NCBI RefSeq assembly: GCF_003023845.1 | Contig: NZ_PYFT01000001.1 | Coordinates: 6,324,001 to 6,388,000, forward strand | DNA length: 64,000 nt | Source: Adhaeribacter arboris | Lineage (GTDB): Bacteria > Bacteroidota > Bacteroidia > Cytophagales > Hymenobacteraceae | Reading direction: 5' to 3' | Shown: positions 17,642-27,145 of the stretch, in pieces | Layout of the letters: each line of letters starts with the position of its first letter | Numbering within the stretch: the stretch's first letter is position 1 | Program-made: the position numbers and the translations under genes | Notes under the pieces: generated by a model | The model's input: only the letters and a program-made list of their open reading frames with translations | Databases searched by the model: none | What the model was told of the DNA's origin: nothing

Positions 17642-18292
17642 GTGGATTGGCGACAAAAAACAATTGATGAAGTATATAACGGTGATGTGGAGCAATTCGA
17701 GGAAGCATATGCGTTCGCTTTGGCTGAAGGCCGCCGTTATACTATTAAATGGCAAGATATGGCTGACGCGGCAACTACGCTGCCTGAATATACGGTTAAA
17801 GGAAGGGACTTAATTGAGCGCCTCTTAGGCTATCTTCCACATGATTGCATTGTGCTGGGATACGAACCATACTTGCGTGGTCTTATTCAAAGCCACGAGC
17901 GAGGCATGCTAAGCGACGAGGCCTTTACCAAACAAGCGGAAGAGCACGTCAAGTTGATACGTAATTTTCAAATGACTGAAAATGCCTGCCTTACTTATGA
18001 GCCATACGTTTACGAACAATATAAAACTTATTTGAGTCATTACGAGGCCGATGTAAAAGCTAGGATTTTCTCCTTTCTAAAATATGAACCGAAGTTAGAA
18101 CATTCGGTTTTGGCGGAAATCTGGATGCGCAAGGTTATGGCTAAAGATACATTTCAGCTACCCTCTTACATAACGCCGGTTGATTTTAAAGTTATCACTG
18201 TGATTAAATACCGCGAAGCGTTACTGGAATACGGTAAGGATATTGCCGACGCCTCGCCTCTTTACGGTTTCGAGCCTGCCATTATAAAGTAG
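17642..18292 (+). CDS. Hypothetical protein, helical, GTG start
   Basis: 216 aa, soluble. It begins with GTG at 17642 (MDWRQKTIDEVYNGDVEQFEEAYAFALAEGRRY). It is rich in aromatic residues, with segments such as VLGYEPYLRGLIQSHERGML and TYEPYVYEQYKTYLSHYEADVKARI, and is predicted to be all-helical. Not recognised. Divergent from the coiled-coil gene on the left and convergent with the gene on the right. Confidence 0.55.
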   Translation: MDWRQKTIDEVYNGDVEQFEEAYAFALAEGRRYTIKWQDMADAATTLPEYTVKGRDLIERLLGYLPHDCIVLGYEPYLRGLIQSHERGMLSDEAFTKQAEEHVKLIRNFQMTENACLTYEPYVYEQYKTYLSHYEADVKARIFSFLKYEPKLEHSVLAEIWMRKVMAKDTFQLPSYITPVDFKVITVIKYREALLEYGKDIADASPLYGFEPAIIK

Positions 18293-18337
18293 TATAGTAA
18301 TAGGCATTAACCGAATTGTTGCATCCAACCTATATCA

Positions 18338-19441
18338 TTAAATACTTTCTCGATGAATTTTTTCATACTCTTTAAGCCATTTTTCAAGGCTTCTTAAAGT
18401 ATGACCGGCTTTGATAGATGTACGCCTATAATTCAGCCTTTCGTCGTGGAGGTATTGCAAAATATTTTTATCTACACCTTCAAAATCCTCTGTATAAAAT
18501 TTTATACCCGGCGGTAAATTTGGAACCCGGTGAATCTTAGGCTGTATGTCCGTTTCGTCATCTGGAATCTTTTGCAATAGTAGGCTTCCGCTAATTATTC
18601 TGCCTTCTGTTTCGTAGTTTAAATATTGCCCGATTACTATATCTCCGTTACCCGTACCAATATGTAGTTTGATATTCAGTTGTCTGGTTAAATCCGGTTC
18701 GGTGCGGCAATTAATAACAAGTACTTGCTCTGAAGAAGTTAAAAAATCTGTTTTACCGATATAGTTGTAATGCTCAATCCCGCCTGTGTTCGTTAGTGTC
18801 ACTTTCAGATCAAAACCGGACATATCCGTAAAGGCGAATACGACCTTTACCAGTGCCCATTTGTCTTCTGCTGCATTTGGCAACTCATCGTTACCATAAA
18901 TGAATTTATCGTAACCATAAAAATACAGCCAAAATCTCTTCCCTAATAGCCGGGGCGTATAGCGTTTAGAGAGTAATTTGGCAGTTTGTTCGAGATAAAA
19001 TTCAACATCTTCCCGAGGTTTCTCTGCTTTTATTGTAGGACGAGATTGGTTCAGGTGGGTATGGTGAAACAATCGTTCTTTGGAATCTACCGTTTCCAAA
19101 AATGCATTTAATTTATCTTTAAGGTCTTCTCCTTGATAATCTAGATAAATAAGGAAAGCGGTTAATTTATCTGGTCTGCTGAAGTTTAACAACGCTTCGC
19201 CTGATTTTTTGTAACGCCTCTCCGTTTTATATTTGGCTTTATTCCTTAAATACAGCGGTTCAAAATCCCCGATTAATTCTCTAAAAAGAGATTGACTGTT
19301 ATTAGGAAAGTTCCAAATGGCTTCTTCTGTATCCGGTAGTTTATTGTTCGATAGTTTGCTAGCCCTTTGTTTGATATCCTTTTCAAATTTAGCTTTTACT
19401 TGATCATACAGCTTTAATGCTACAGAAACCAGCAACTCCAT
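18338..19441 (-). CDS. Hypothetical protein of the mobilisation region
   Basis: 367 aa, cytosolic by composition. The N-terminal 100 residues are helical (LYDQVKAKFEKDIKQRASKL), followed by a domain with aromatic-rich strands (GKRFWLYFYGYDKFIYG, WALVKVVFAFTDMSGFDLKVTLTN) and a C-terminal helix (LRSLEKWLKEYEKIH). No catalytic signature is apparent and I do not recognise a family. It is divergent from the coupling-protein gene, sharing the 168-bp intergenic region 19442-19609, which could hold regulatory sites for both. Confidence 0.6.
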   Translation of the reverse strand: MELLVSVALKLYDQVKAKFEKDIKQRASKLSNNKLPDTEEAIWNFPNNSQSLFRELIGDFEPLYLRNKAKYKTERRYKKSGEALLNFSRPDKLTAFLIYLDYQGEDLKDKLNAFLETVDSKERLFHHTHLNQSRPTIKAEKPREDVEFYLEQTAKLLSKRYTPRLLGKRFWLYFYGYDKFIYGNDELPNAAEDKWALVKVVFAFTDMSGFDLKVTLTNTGGIEHYNYIGKTDFLTSSEQVLVINCRTEPDLTRQLNIKLHIGTGNGDIVIGQYLNYETEGRIISGSLLLQKIPDDETDIQPKIHRVPNLPPGIKFYTEDFEGVDKNILQYLHDERLNYRRTSIKAGHTLRSLEKWLKEYEKIHRESI

Positions 19442-19609
19442 AGTTTGTAAAGTTTAGATTATCTTTTTTCCAAATTTCCTGATTTCCAAATTGACGTGGA
19501 AATTGTGTAAATCTAATGGAAATCGCTTTAATGGCAATATAATCGTTGTCTATTGCACTCACGATCAGTTGTTTGCTCCTTTGTATCACACAACGCAAAT
19601 AGCTGTTTT

Positions 19610-21118
19610 ATGAACTCGTTTGATTTAGAGATGCCGATTATAGAGCTTGCTTCGGGAACGAAGCGAAGCTATTGGACGATACGTCATGCCGTAGAAGGAA
19701 CACAAATCTTCGGTGGCATTGGTTCCGGTAAAACTTCCGGTTCAGGCCGCATGTTAGCCTTGAAATATCTAGCTGCCGGTTTTGGCGGCCTAGTGCTCAC
19801 TGTAAAGCCGGATGAAAAACAAGCTTGGCAGGAATACTGCCGAATTATCAATCGTGAAAACGATCTGATTATTCTTGAACCAGGCGGTGCTCATAGCTTC
19901 AATTTTCTTGAATATGAATCTACTCAAGCGGATGGCAGTGAAGCTATTACCGAAAACATTGTTGAAGTTCTCAAGACTGTTATACGAGCCGGTGAAGAAA
20001 AAGGGGAAGGAAAAAGCGACGATGCTTTTTGGGAAACCGCCTTGGACATGCTCATCTTTAATGTTATTGATCTGTGTAAGTTGGCTTATGGCACAGTGTC
20101 GGTGCAGCTAATGTTCGACATTGTCCAAACAATACCGAAAAATAAAGAGGGATTAAAAATCAACTCACCGGAGGATGCTAAGCCTTTTCACCAAGCCTTT
20201 GAGGAGGCACGGAAGAAAGTGATGTCACAAGTTGATGCTTGGACATTAGATCTTCCTGAGATTGAAAAACTAGATTTCGAGGATGAGGCCGTTTACGAAG
20301 CGGCCATGCTAGAAGCGCTCCCGGATGCACGGCTGTTCAAGTTTTTAGATCAGTTCTTTGTAGACAACTTTATATCCTTAAGTGATAAAACACGGTCGAT
20401 CATTGATTTTACATTTTCGGGTTTCCTGTTCCGATTACTACGTGAGCCGATTTATTCCCTGTTTTGCCGGAACAGCTCCACCGTCACGCCGGAGGATAGT
20501 CTGAAAGGTAAGATTATCTTGGTTAATCTACCGGTAAAGCTTTACCACAAGGTAGGACGGGATTGTCAGATCCTCTTCAAATACATCTGGCAAAGGGCGA
20601 TGGAAAAACGCAACGTGGTTCAGAATTCGCGTCCCATGTTTTTGTGGGCAGATGAAGCGCAGAACTTTTTGCATGAGCATGACGCGGATTATCAAGCTAC
20701 AGCTAGAAGCAGCCGCATTGCCACTGTCTATATATCGCAGAACTTGCCAAATTACTATGCCAACATGGGCGGCCATAAGGCCGATTACCGGGTAAAAAGC
20801 TTTTTGGGCACTTTGGGCACCAAGATTTTTCATGCTAACGCGGATATAGAAACAAACCGTTATGCCTCGGAACTCATTGGAGAGGCTTTCTTTGAAGATC
20901 AGTCGGGTACGGTTAACGTAGGGGAGAATTTCTCTCAAAGTAGAACCCAATCGCTTAGGCTAGAAAAATTGGTGCGACCCGAAGAATTTATTCGCCTTAA
21001 AACGGGTGGTTCTAAAAACAACTACCGCGTGGAAGGTTATTTCCACCAGCAAGGCGATACCATCCGCAAAGGTCTCAACCATACAAAAATGGCTTTTAAC
21101 CAAAATTATCAACCTTAA
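19610..21118 (+). CDS. Type IV coupling ATPase (VirD4/TraD/TraG-like)
   Basis: 502 aa from the ATG at 19610; an upstream in-frame start at 19553 would add a poorly conserved leader. Walker A GGIGSGKTSG lies at residues 35-44, and a Walker B-like segment MFLWADEAQNF appears near 345-355, followed by the TraM-recognition-like part (ARSSRIATVYISQNLPNYYANMGG). No N-terminal TM helices are present, unlike classical VirD4; the membrane protein encoded next (21159-21920) may supply them. It would bring the relaxase-DNA complex to a type IV channel. No channel genes are present in the element. Confidence 0.85.
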   Translation: MNSFDLEMPIIELASGTKRSYWTIRHAVEGTQIFGGIGSGKTSGSGRMLALKYLAAGFGGLVLTVKPDEKQAWQEYCRIINRENDLIILEPGGAHSFNFLEYESTQADGSEAITENIVEVLKTVIRAGEEKGEGKSDDAFWETALDMLIFNVIDLCKLAYGTVSVQLMFDIVQTIPKNKEGLKINSPEDAKPFHQAFEEARKKVMSQVDAWTLDLPEIEKLDFEDEAVYEAAMLEALPDARLFKFLDQFFVDNFISLSDKTRSIIDFTFSGFLFRLLREPIYSLFCRNSSTVTPEDSLKGKIILVNLPVKLYHKVGRDCQILFKYIWQRAMEKRNVVQNSRPMFLWADEAQNFLHEHDADYQATARSSRIATVYISQNLPNYYANMGGHKADYRVKSFLGTLGTKIFHANADIETNRYASELIGEAFFEDQSGTVNVGENFSQSRTQSLRLEKLVRPEEFIRLKTGGSKNNYRVEGYFHQQGDTIRKGLNHTKMAFNQNYQP

Positions 21119-21158
21119 TTATTTAAACCATTTGTTTCACTTTAACCTTTTATCACTT

Positions 21159-21920
21159 ATGAAAAAAAATCTGTATTACCGTCAAGTCTTCCGGCGCAGG
21201 AACTACATTAAAGAATTGCTGCTGGATTTTTTCCTCTCCGTGGCCTCCATGCCACGCCTTTTGCTGGAAGTGTTTCTCCGGAAAAATATGGGCGAGAGAT
21301 ATTTCTCTCCTTTTGTAGCGAGCTTTGTATTTGTTGTATTCTTTTTCTTCCCTTACGCCATGGGTGGTATGTTTGGCTCGTATGGAGATACGTTACCTGA
21401 GATTATAAAAGATAATGTAAGCTGGTACTTATTTTTAGCCGCATATGCCGCTGGCTGTTTTTTTCGTTGGCAGGAAGTTATCCGTCTACCTTCCGTTTTT
21501 GACTTTGCCCGCTATAGTCTCTCTGCCGGCAGAATTCATCCGATCTTTTATGCGATACGCATCGGCGGCAAACCCGTTGATAAACGGGGCATTGAAATAA
21601 TATTGGAACCCGCCCCTTTCTTTTTAATTGGCTTGCTTCTCTTATGGATGGATCAACGGGTCGGTATGTTGCTAATAACATCTAGTATCGTGTACTCTCT
21701 AAGTTACATAGCTGCTTACCATAAAGGCGACGACTTTATAATGGATAAGATAGATGAGATGATTTGTAATGAGGAGTTGGTTTCTGCCTTTGTCGATGAG
21801 CTTGATGCCAGTCAAACGCGCGGAGTTCATTTTTACGGTCACAAACCTGCCGATCCAGGAACACGGCGGCAGCTTGCCAAGGCCTTTATAGAAGAAGACG
21901 ATCTAGTAGAAGCCCGCTAG
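21159..21920 (+). CDS. Polytopic membrane protein linked to the coupling ATPase
   Basis: 253 aa from ATG at 21159 (MKKNLYYRQVFRRRNY). Four or so hydrophobic segments are visible: SPFVASFVFVVFFFFPYAMG (near 50-70), WYLFLAAYAAGCFF, APFFLIGLLLLW and VGMLLITSSIVYSLSYIAAY. The C-terminal 60 residues are acidic and cytosolic. It starts 40 bp after the coupling ATPase stop. An attractive reading is a separate membrane anchor for the anchorless coupling ATPase, as a split VirD4; this is inference. Confidence 0.65.
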   Translation: MKKNLYYRQVFRRRNYIKELLLDFFLSVASMPRLLLEVFLRKNMGERYFSPFVASFVFVVFFFFPYAMGGMFGSYGDTLPEIIKDNVSWYLFLAAYAAGCFFRWQEVIRLPSVFDFARYSLSAGRIHPIFYAIRIGGKPVDKRGIEIILEPAPFFLIGLLLLWMDQRVGMLLITSSIVYSLSYIAAYHKGDDFIMDKIDEMICNEELVSAFVDELDASQTRGVHFYGHKPADPGTRRQLAKAFIEEDDLVEAR

Positions 21921-22091
21921 TAATTGTCCTAAGCAGTGCTTAGGGAAGAAGTCTGATGATTTTTCTTTAACCAGCCTATCTGATCCCTTTGCACTGCTTC
22001 CTTTTTCCTACCGGTTTATCCCTTATGCACTAACAGTAACGAGAGCACAAACAGCCGCCATTACCTTGTAAACGCCTGTAATATTTCAGCT
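21921..22091. other. Candidate oriT region before the relaxase gene
   Basis: This 171-bp gene-free stretch contains a perfect inverted repeat CCTAAGCA-G-TGCTTAGG (21929-21945) with no T run after it, and related GCAGTGC/GCACTGC words nearby. MobF relaxase genes often lie next to their origin of transfer. The nick site cannot be read from sequence alone. Confidence 0.4.
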
Positions 22092-24836
22092 ATGATTCGT
22101 ATGATTCAAAGCAACTCAGCCGGTCACGCCAAGGCGTATTTTTCTGATGCCCTCTCCCGTTCAGATTACTATCTGGACGATCAGGAACTCCAAGGTAGCA
22201 TGCATGGCCGATTAGCAGAGCGCTTAAATCTTTCCGGCTCGGCCACTAAGGAATCTTTCTTTGCGCTTTGTGAGAATGTAAACTCAAACACCGGAGAGCC
22301 GATTACACCCCGCACCAAGGAAGAGCGCACGATTGGCTACGATATAAATTTTCATTGCCCAAAATCAGTCTCCATTATACACGCCCTTTCCAAGGACGAT
22401 CATTTATTAAAAGCGTTTGAAGAAAGTGTCCAGGCAACGATGCGCGACATGGAACAGGATAGTAAAACGCGGGTACGGAAAGAAGGCAAGTACGATGATC
22501 GGAACACCGGTGAATTAATGTGGGCAGAGTTCGTTCATCAAACCGCTCGGCCTGTCGATGGTTCTGTCCCCGATCCCCATTTACATGCTCATTGTTTTGT
22601 TTTCAACGCCACTTGGGATGAGCAGGAAAAGCAAATCAAAGCCGGACAATTTCGCGATATTAAACGCGACATGCCTTATTACCAAGCTCGTTTTCACAAG
22701 CAACTTTCCGACCGTTTAATCAAATTAGGCTACCAGGTACGCCGCACTGAAAAATCATTTGAAGTGGAAGGCGTCCCTCAGAAAGCCATTGATCTTTTTT
22801 CCAAGCGAACGGATGAAATCGGGCGCATTGCCAAGGAGAAAGGTATTACCGATGCCAAAGAGCTTAGTGAATTAGGCGCCCGTACCCGTGCAAAAAAGCA
22901 AAAGGGTAGGAGCATGACCGAGCTAAAAGCCGAATGGCGGCGGCAAATCAAAGAACTAGTTCCGAATGAGCAAGGCGAAGGTGAGCGCATTATCCGTTTT
23001 GCCCCGGGAAAAGAGAAAGTTGCGCTTTCTCCTTCTCAATGCGTTGATCATGCTTTATTGCACGGCTTTGAGCGAGCTTCTGTTCTGCCGGATCGCCGTT
23101 TACTGGAAACCGCCTATCGTCATAGTTTAGGCAACACCACAATTTCCCTTGAGGCCATTACCGAACGCTTTCACGCAGATGACCGCATTATTCAGGTAAA
23201 GGAAAAGTCACGAACATTTTGCACTACCCGCCAAGTTTTATCCGAAGAAAAGGAAATGGTTGATTTAGCCCGGCTAGGACAAGGTAAACTCAAGCCTCTT
23301 TATACCAATACGCCTAAACTGCAACTGGACGGTCAGCAAGCCGCTGCTGTTCAGCATGTGCTTACCACCCCCCACCGGGTTTCGATCATCCGCGGTGCTG
23401 CCGGTACGGGCAAAACCACCTTGATGAAAGAAGCCGTTGCCCACATGGAGAAGGTCGGGAAGCAAGTAACCGTTGTAGCTCCTACCGCGCAAGCTTCTCG
23501 CGGCGTATTACGGGAAGAAGGATTCAGCAAAGCGGAAACCGTTGCCAAGTTACTGACCGACGAAAAGTTACAGCAACAATTAAAGAATCAAGTTCTTTGG
23601 GTAGACGAAGCCGGGCTGCTGGGCACGAAAGATATGAAGGCACTGCTCGATTTGGCTACTAAGCAAAATGCCCGGCTCATTTTAGGAGGAGATACCCGGC
23701 AACATGCCAGTGTGGTTAGAGGCGACGCCCTGCGCATTTTGAATACAGTTGGCGGGATCAAAACGGCTGAGGTAAGCAAAATTTACCGGCAAAGAAACGA
23801 ACACTACCGCGCTGCCGTGCAAAATTTATCCAAAGGAGAAGTAAAGGACGCTTTCGAGAAACTCGATAGTATCGGCTCAATCCAAAGCATTGATCCGTTA
23901 AAGCCCAATAAAGCCTTAGTGGATGATTACGTGGAAGCAGTTAAAAAAGGCAAATCGGCTTTGGTGGTTTCCCCGACGCATGAGCAAGGCGACCAAGTCA
24001 CGAAAGACATTCGCCAAAAACTTAAGGCAAGCGGAATAATCGGCAAAAAAGAAATTTCAGCTACCCGCCTTGCCAATATTAACCTGACAGAAGCGCAAAA
24101 AAGTGATTGGCGAAATCTTCAAAAAGGTCACGTCGTCCAGTTCAATCAAAACGCGCCTGGCATTAAGCGAGGTAGTATATGGACGGTAGACAACAGCTCA
24201 GAAAAAGGCATTACCATTAAAAACCATGAGGGAAAAGTACTCCCCTTGCCTACGCAGAAAAGCAGTGACTATGACCTTTACCGCAAAGATGAAATCGCCT
24301 TAGCGAAGGGCGATACGATCCGTATAACCCGCAACGGCTTTGATGAAGAAAAGAAACGGCTGAATAATGGGCAAACGCTAGAAGTGGTATCTGTCCGCAA
24401 GAATGGCAGCTTACTCCTTCGTAACAACGCCAGCAAAGGCACTTATGAACTAAAACAAGATTACGGGCATCTGGCGCATGCGCACTGCATTACTTCCCAT
24501 GCTTCCCAAGGCAAAACCGTTGATGAGGTCTTTATCTCACAACCGGCGGCAACCTTTCCCGCTACCGATGCGAAACAGTTTTATGTCTCTGTCTCGCGTG
24601 GGCGGGAACGTGCCCGCATTTATACAGATGACAAAGAGCAATTGCTGGAACATGCCTCGGAGATAGGAGAGCGGCAATCCGCCTTAGAACTTGTCGGCAA
24701 GCGGAGCCAAACCAAGGATATAACGCACCAGCGAATAAGAGAAGATATAGATCGAGGTTCTTCGCAAATAGGTAAATCCAGAGACAAAGAACCTTCCTCA
24801 CTGCAAAAAGACCGGGACTATGAGCCAAGGATTTAA
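22092..24836 (+). CDS. MobF-family relaxase-helicase (TrwC/TraI-like)
   Basis: 914 aa. The N-terminal TrwC relaxase domain has the catalytic Tyr pair (RSDYYLDD, about residues 19-26) and the metal-binding histidines DPHLHAH (H163, H165, H167). Walker A GAAGTGKTTLM begins at residue 435, with later helicase motifs (WVDEAGLL; LAHAHCITSHASQGKTVDEVFI; VSVSRGRERARIYTD) of the TraI/RecD-like superfamily 1 helicase. The protein nicks one strand at oriT, stays covalently attached and unwinds DNA 5'-3'. The length fits the family. The C-terminal 80 residues are charged and probably disordered. The next gene overlaps its end by 17 bp. Confidence 0.93.
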   Translation: MIRMIQSNSAGHAKAYFSDALSRSDYYLDDQELQGSMHGRLAERLNLSGSATKESFFALCENVNSNTGEPITPRTKEERTIGYDINFHCPKSVSIIHALSKDDHLLKAFEESVQATMRDMEQDSKTRVRKEGKYDDRNTGELMWAEFVHQTARPVDGSVPDPHLHAHCFVFNATWDEQEKQIKAGQFRDIKRDMPYYQARFHKQLSDRLIKLGYQVRRTEKSFEVEGVPQKAIDLFSKRTDEIGRIAKEKGITDAKELSELGARTRAKKQKGRSMTELKAEWRRQIKELVPNEQGEGERIIRFAPGKEKVALSPSQCVDHALLHGFERASVLPDRRLLETAYRHSLGNTTISLEAITERFHADDRIIQVKEKSRTFCTTRQVLSEEKEMVDLARLGQGKLKPLYTNTPKLQLDGQQAAAVQHVLTTPHRVSIIRGAAGTGKTTLMKEAVAHMEKVGKQVTVVAPTAQASRGVLREEGFSKAETVAKLLTDEKLQQQLKNQVLWVDEAGLLGTKDMKALLDLATKQNARLILGGDTRQHASVVRGDALRILNTVGGIKTAEVSKIYRQRNEHYRAAVQNLSKGEVKDAFEKLDSIGSIQSIDPLKPNKALVDDYVEAVKKGKSALVVSPTHEQGDQVTKDIRQKLKASGIIGKKEISATRLANINLTEAQKSDWRNLQKGHVVQFNQNAPGIKRGSIWTVDNSSEKGITIKNHEGKVLPLPTQKSSDYDLYRKDEIALAKGDTIRITRNGFDEEKKRLNNGQTLEVVSVRKNGSLLLRNNASKGTYELKQDYGHLAHAHCITSHASQGKTVDEVFISQPAATFPATDAKQFYVSVSRGRERARIYTDDKEQLLEHASEIGERQSALELVGKRSQTKDITHQRIREDIDRGSSQIGKSRDKEPSSLQKDRDYEPRI

Positions 24837-25215
24837 ACTTCGCTACGATCAATTGCGGGAGAATGATCCTACCAAAGCGGATGCAGTCTCAACCACAAGT
24901 AATAAGGACTATTATGAGTCTACGGGTAATGCGCGTAATTTATGCCTGGTTTGGCCGAATGGTCGGCGGGTATTTATAAGTTATTCCTATTTGGTCTCCG
25001 GTGAGTTTAAGCTAGATGATGATAAGAACGTAATTACTCTTAGTTTTTCTTCGCATACGATTACTTTGAAAGGCTTTGGCCTTCAGCCGTTGTTTATGGC
25101 ACTGCTTGACCATTTGCCACGGATGATTATGGCAGTGGATGCTAGATATGCTTTGAACGATAGTTTGAAAGAAGCGCTAGTGTTGGATATGCTAGTAGAG
25201 AAAAAAGCAGATTAA
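24820..25215 (+). CDS. Hypothetical protein overlapping the relaxase gene
   Basis: 131 aa. It starts inside the relaxase 3' end (17-bp overlap), so it is translationally coupled. The middle has a beta-rich part (ARNLCLVWPNGRRVFISYSYLVSGEF ... VITLSFSSHTITLKGFG) and the end is helical (LFMALLDHLPRMI ... LKEALVLDMLV). No family recognised. Coupling to the relaxase suggests a mobilisation accessory role. Confidence 0.6.
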   Translation: MSQGFKLRYDQLRENDPTKADAVSTTSNKDYYESTGNARNLCLVWPNGRRVFISYSYLVSGEFKLDDDKNVITLSFSSHTITLKGFGLQPLFMALLDHLPRMIMAVDARYALNDSLKEALVLDMLVEKKAD

Positions 25216-25245
25216 AAAATTTTGGTGAATGAAGTAATAATCTTA

Positions 25246-26931
25246 TCAGCGAAAAAACTGAAATAGTGTAGCAATATAAGGTGCAGCTTTAACTGCTATT
25301 CCTCCAGCCTCTTTTGCTACTTCGATAATCCCCTTAACTATTTCTATCCTTTTTTTTGCAGTTTCTTTTACTTCAGGCGTTTTGGCTTGTTCACTTAATT
25401 CATTAAGTCGCTTCAGGTTAATGGTAGCTTCATCCTTGTCCAATTCAGGAAGCGGTGAGCTTTTTATCAATTCAAGAAGCTTTGTCGTAGCAGCACTAGC
25501 CTCGTTAACGGAAGAGTTATTATAGACAGTACTGGTTGCAGAACTGTTTGATACACCTTGTTGGATGATTGCGCCTTGCCCAACATTCCCAACAGTCATA
25601 TCATAATGGACACTATAATCGTAAACAATATTTGCAGGAAAATGCGAAGTTGGTTCATGAGGTTTAATAATTGTGTCCTTTATTTCATCTACACCGAATG
25701 GGGTTAACCTCACCCAGTCAGAACCAATTTCTAAAAGCTTCTCATCTTTCCAATATTTTAAAATTTCATTTATTTCCTCAAAAGGAAGATCTTTCAACCT
25801 ATCCGAAAGATTAGTAATAAGAAGTCTGTCAGTTCCATCATTTGGAGCTAAATTATATAACTCCTTTAGAACGCGATACCTTGTATGTTGCACAGATTTG
25901 GTCATAATGATAAAGTTTTCTTTGGAGAGTGCTTTTGTTAAAGATTTTAATTGTGGTAATATATGTTGGTTTATTTCTTCGTTCACGATCTTGAAATCCA
26001 TGTAGTTAAAAGCATAACTTTCTGGAATCGAATGGCTATTTAGGTAATCAGCTTCCTTTATGCTTATTTCATCTCTGATAAATTCCTCGGTTTCATTCTT
26101 CCATCTCCTAAAATTTGCGATTGTTTCCCTTAACCCAGCTTTATTATTATCAAAATCCTGCTTGCTCATCTCTTTGCTTAAAAAGCTAAGTCGATCAATC
26201 AATTCAATTAACTTGAATGCCAGTTCTCGATGCTTAGCTTTAATTTCTATATTGTTTTGCCCAAATAATTTTCTTAGTTCCTCATTGGACTTTTCTTCTA
26301 CAGGATTAAATCCCAAAATTTTGTAATTTTCATCAATAAGAAACAAATGAATCCCCATCATTAAGAAAATCCTATGTATTAGAAAGCTCATTCCTACGAC
26401 CAAAAAGGGGAGAATAAATATCGTAAAAATTCCAACGAAGATCCCAATTATAATCCCTGTCCCACCCGATCCTACCCATGAAATTGTTGCTAAAATCAGA
26501 AACCAAGTTAGCATACTTAAACTTACTGAAGCCTCTCTTAGTTTTAGTGATCTATCAAAAGAATTCGACAATGCTCCAAATAAGAATGAAGACCCCAGGT
26601 TCGTCCAAAAGAAAAGGCAAACAATAATGAGAAGATTTTGTAAGGAAAATAATGATTTAGAGAGACTGCATGTTAGTACAAATAAATAGACAGCACCATA
26701 TTTGGTTTCACCTGGCAATCCTGCATAAGATGGAGTAGTAAAAACTTTATTTGTGATTTTTTCAATAATATAAATAATATATAGACTGATAAAAGGTAGG
26801 ATGAATAGACTTAGTATAATTAAAACATTAGAATCAGAAAAATAGTCACTCTTTGTACCATGCCATATACAAGCTACTATGCAAGCAAAGAAAAGAGGAC
26901 TTCTAATCAAGTAACCTATATCTTTAATCAT
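25246..26931 (-). CDS. Polytopic membrane protein with AbiTii-like tail layout
   Basis: 561 aa. The first 200 residues hold about six TM segments (e.g. VLIILSLFILPFISLYIIYIIEK, LLIIVCLFFWTNLG, LTWFLILATISWVG, IIIGIFVGIFTIFILPFLVVG). A helical cytosolic region follows, with a winged-helix-like part (RYRVLKELYNLAPNDGTDRL ... FEEINEILKYWKDEKLLEIG). Then comes a Gly/Asn-rich beta segment (DMTVGNVGQGAIIQQG) and a C-terminal amphipathic helix (VAKEAGGIAVKAAPYIATLF). The last two parts resemble the layout of effector-type abortive infection proteins, but the family is not certain. It is AT-rich, isolated and opposite to its neighbours, which suggests separately acquired cargo. Confidence 0.6.
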   Translation of the reverse strand: MIKDIGYLIRSPLFFACIVACIWHGTKSDYFSDSNVLIILSLFILPFISLYIIYIIEKITNKVFTTPSYAGLPGETKYGAVYLFVLTCSLSKSLFSLQNLLIIVCLFFWTNLGSSFLFGALSNSFDRSLKLREASVSLSMLTWFLILATISWVGSGGTGIIIGIFVGIFTIFILPFLVVGMSFLIHRIFLMMGIHLFLIDENYKILGFNPVEEKSNEELRKLFGQNNIEIKAKHRELAFKLIELIDRLSFLSKEMSKQDFDNNKAGLRETIANFRRWKNETEEFIRDEISIKEADYLNSHSIPESYAFNYMDFKIVNEEINQHILPQLKSLTKALSKENFIIMTKSVQHTRYRVLKELYNLAPNDGTDRLLITNLSDRLKDLPFEEINEILKYWKDEKLLEIGSDWVRLTPFGVDEIKDTIIKPHEPTSHFPANIVYDYSVHYDMTVGNVGQGAIIQQGVSNSSATSTVYNNSSVNEASAATTKLLELIKSSPLPELDKDEATINLKRLNELSEQAKTPEVKETAKKRIEIVKGIIEVAKEAGGIAVKAAPYIATLFQFFR

Positions 26932-27100
26932 TTTTTTGGATTATTTGAAAGGCGTTATAAAATTATAATTTTGCGCTTATTCAACAAATGCTCCGATGTT
27001 AATAGTGTTATTTAATGAACAACTTATCTCAAAATTCTCAGTGGCATATGTGGGATTATAGAGTCATTAGAATACTTAATATGATAATCAATTTTACAAC

Positions 27101-27134
27101 AAGTAATAACCCAACCAAAATTGGGCTATTACTT
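27101..27134. terminator. Hairpin downstream of the ArdC-like gene
   Basis: Imperfect 14-bp stem with a 6-nt loop, just beyond the ArdC-like stop at 27146. The T-rich run is on the plus-strand side. The surrounding gap 26932-27145 holds no gene. Confidence 0.45.
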
Positions 27135-27145
27135 TTCCTTTAGAT

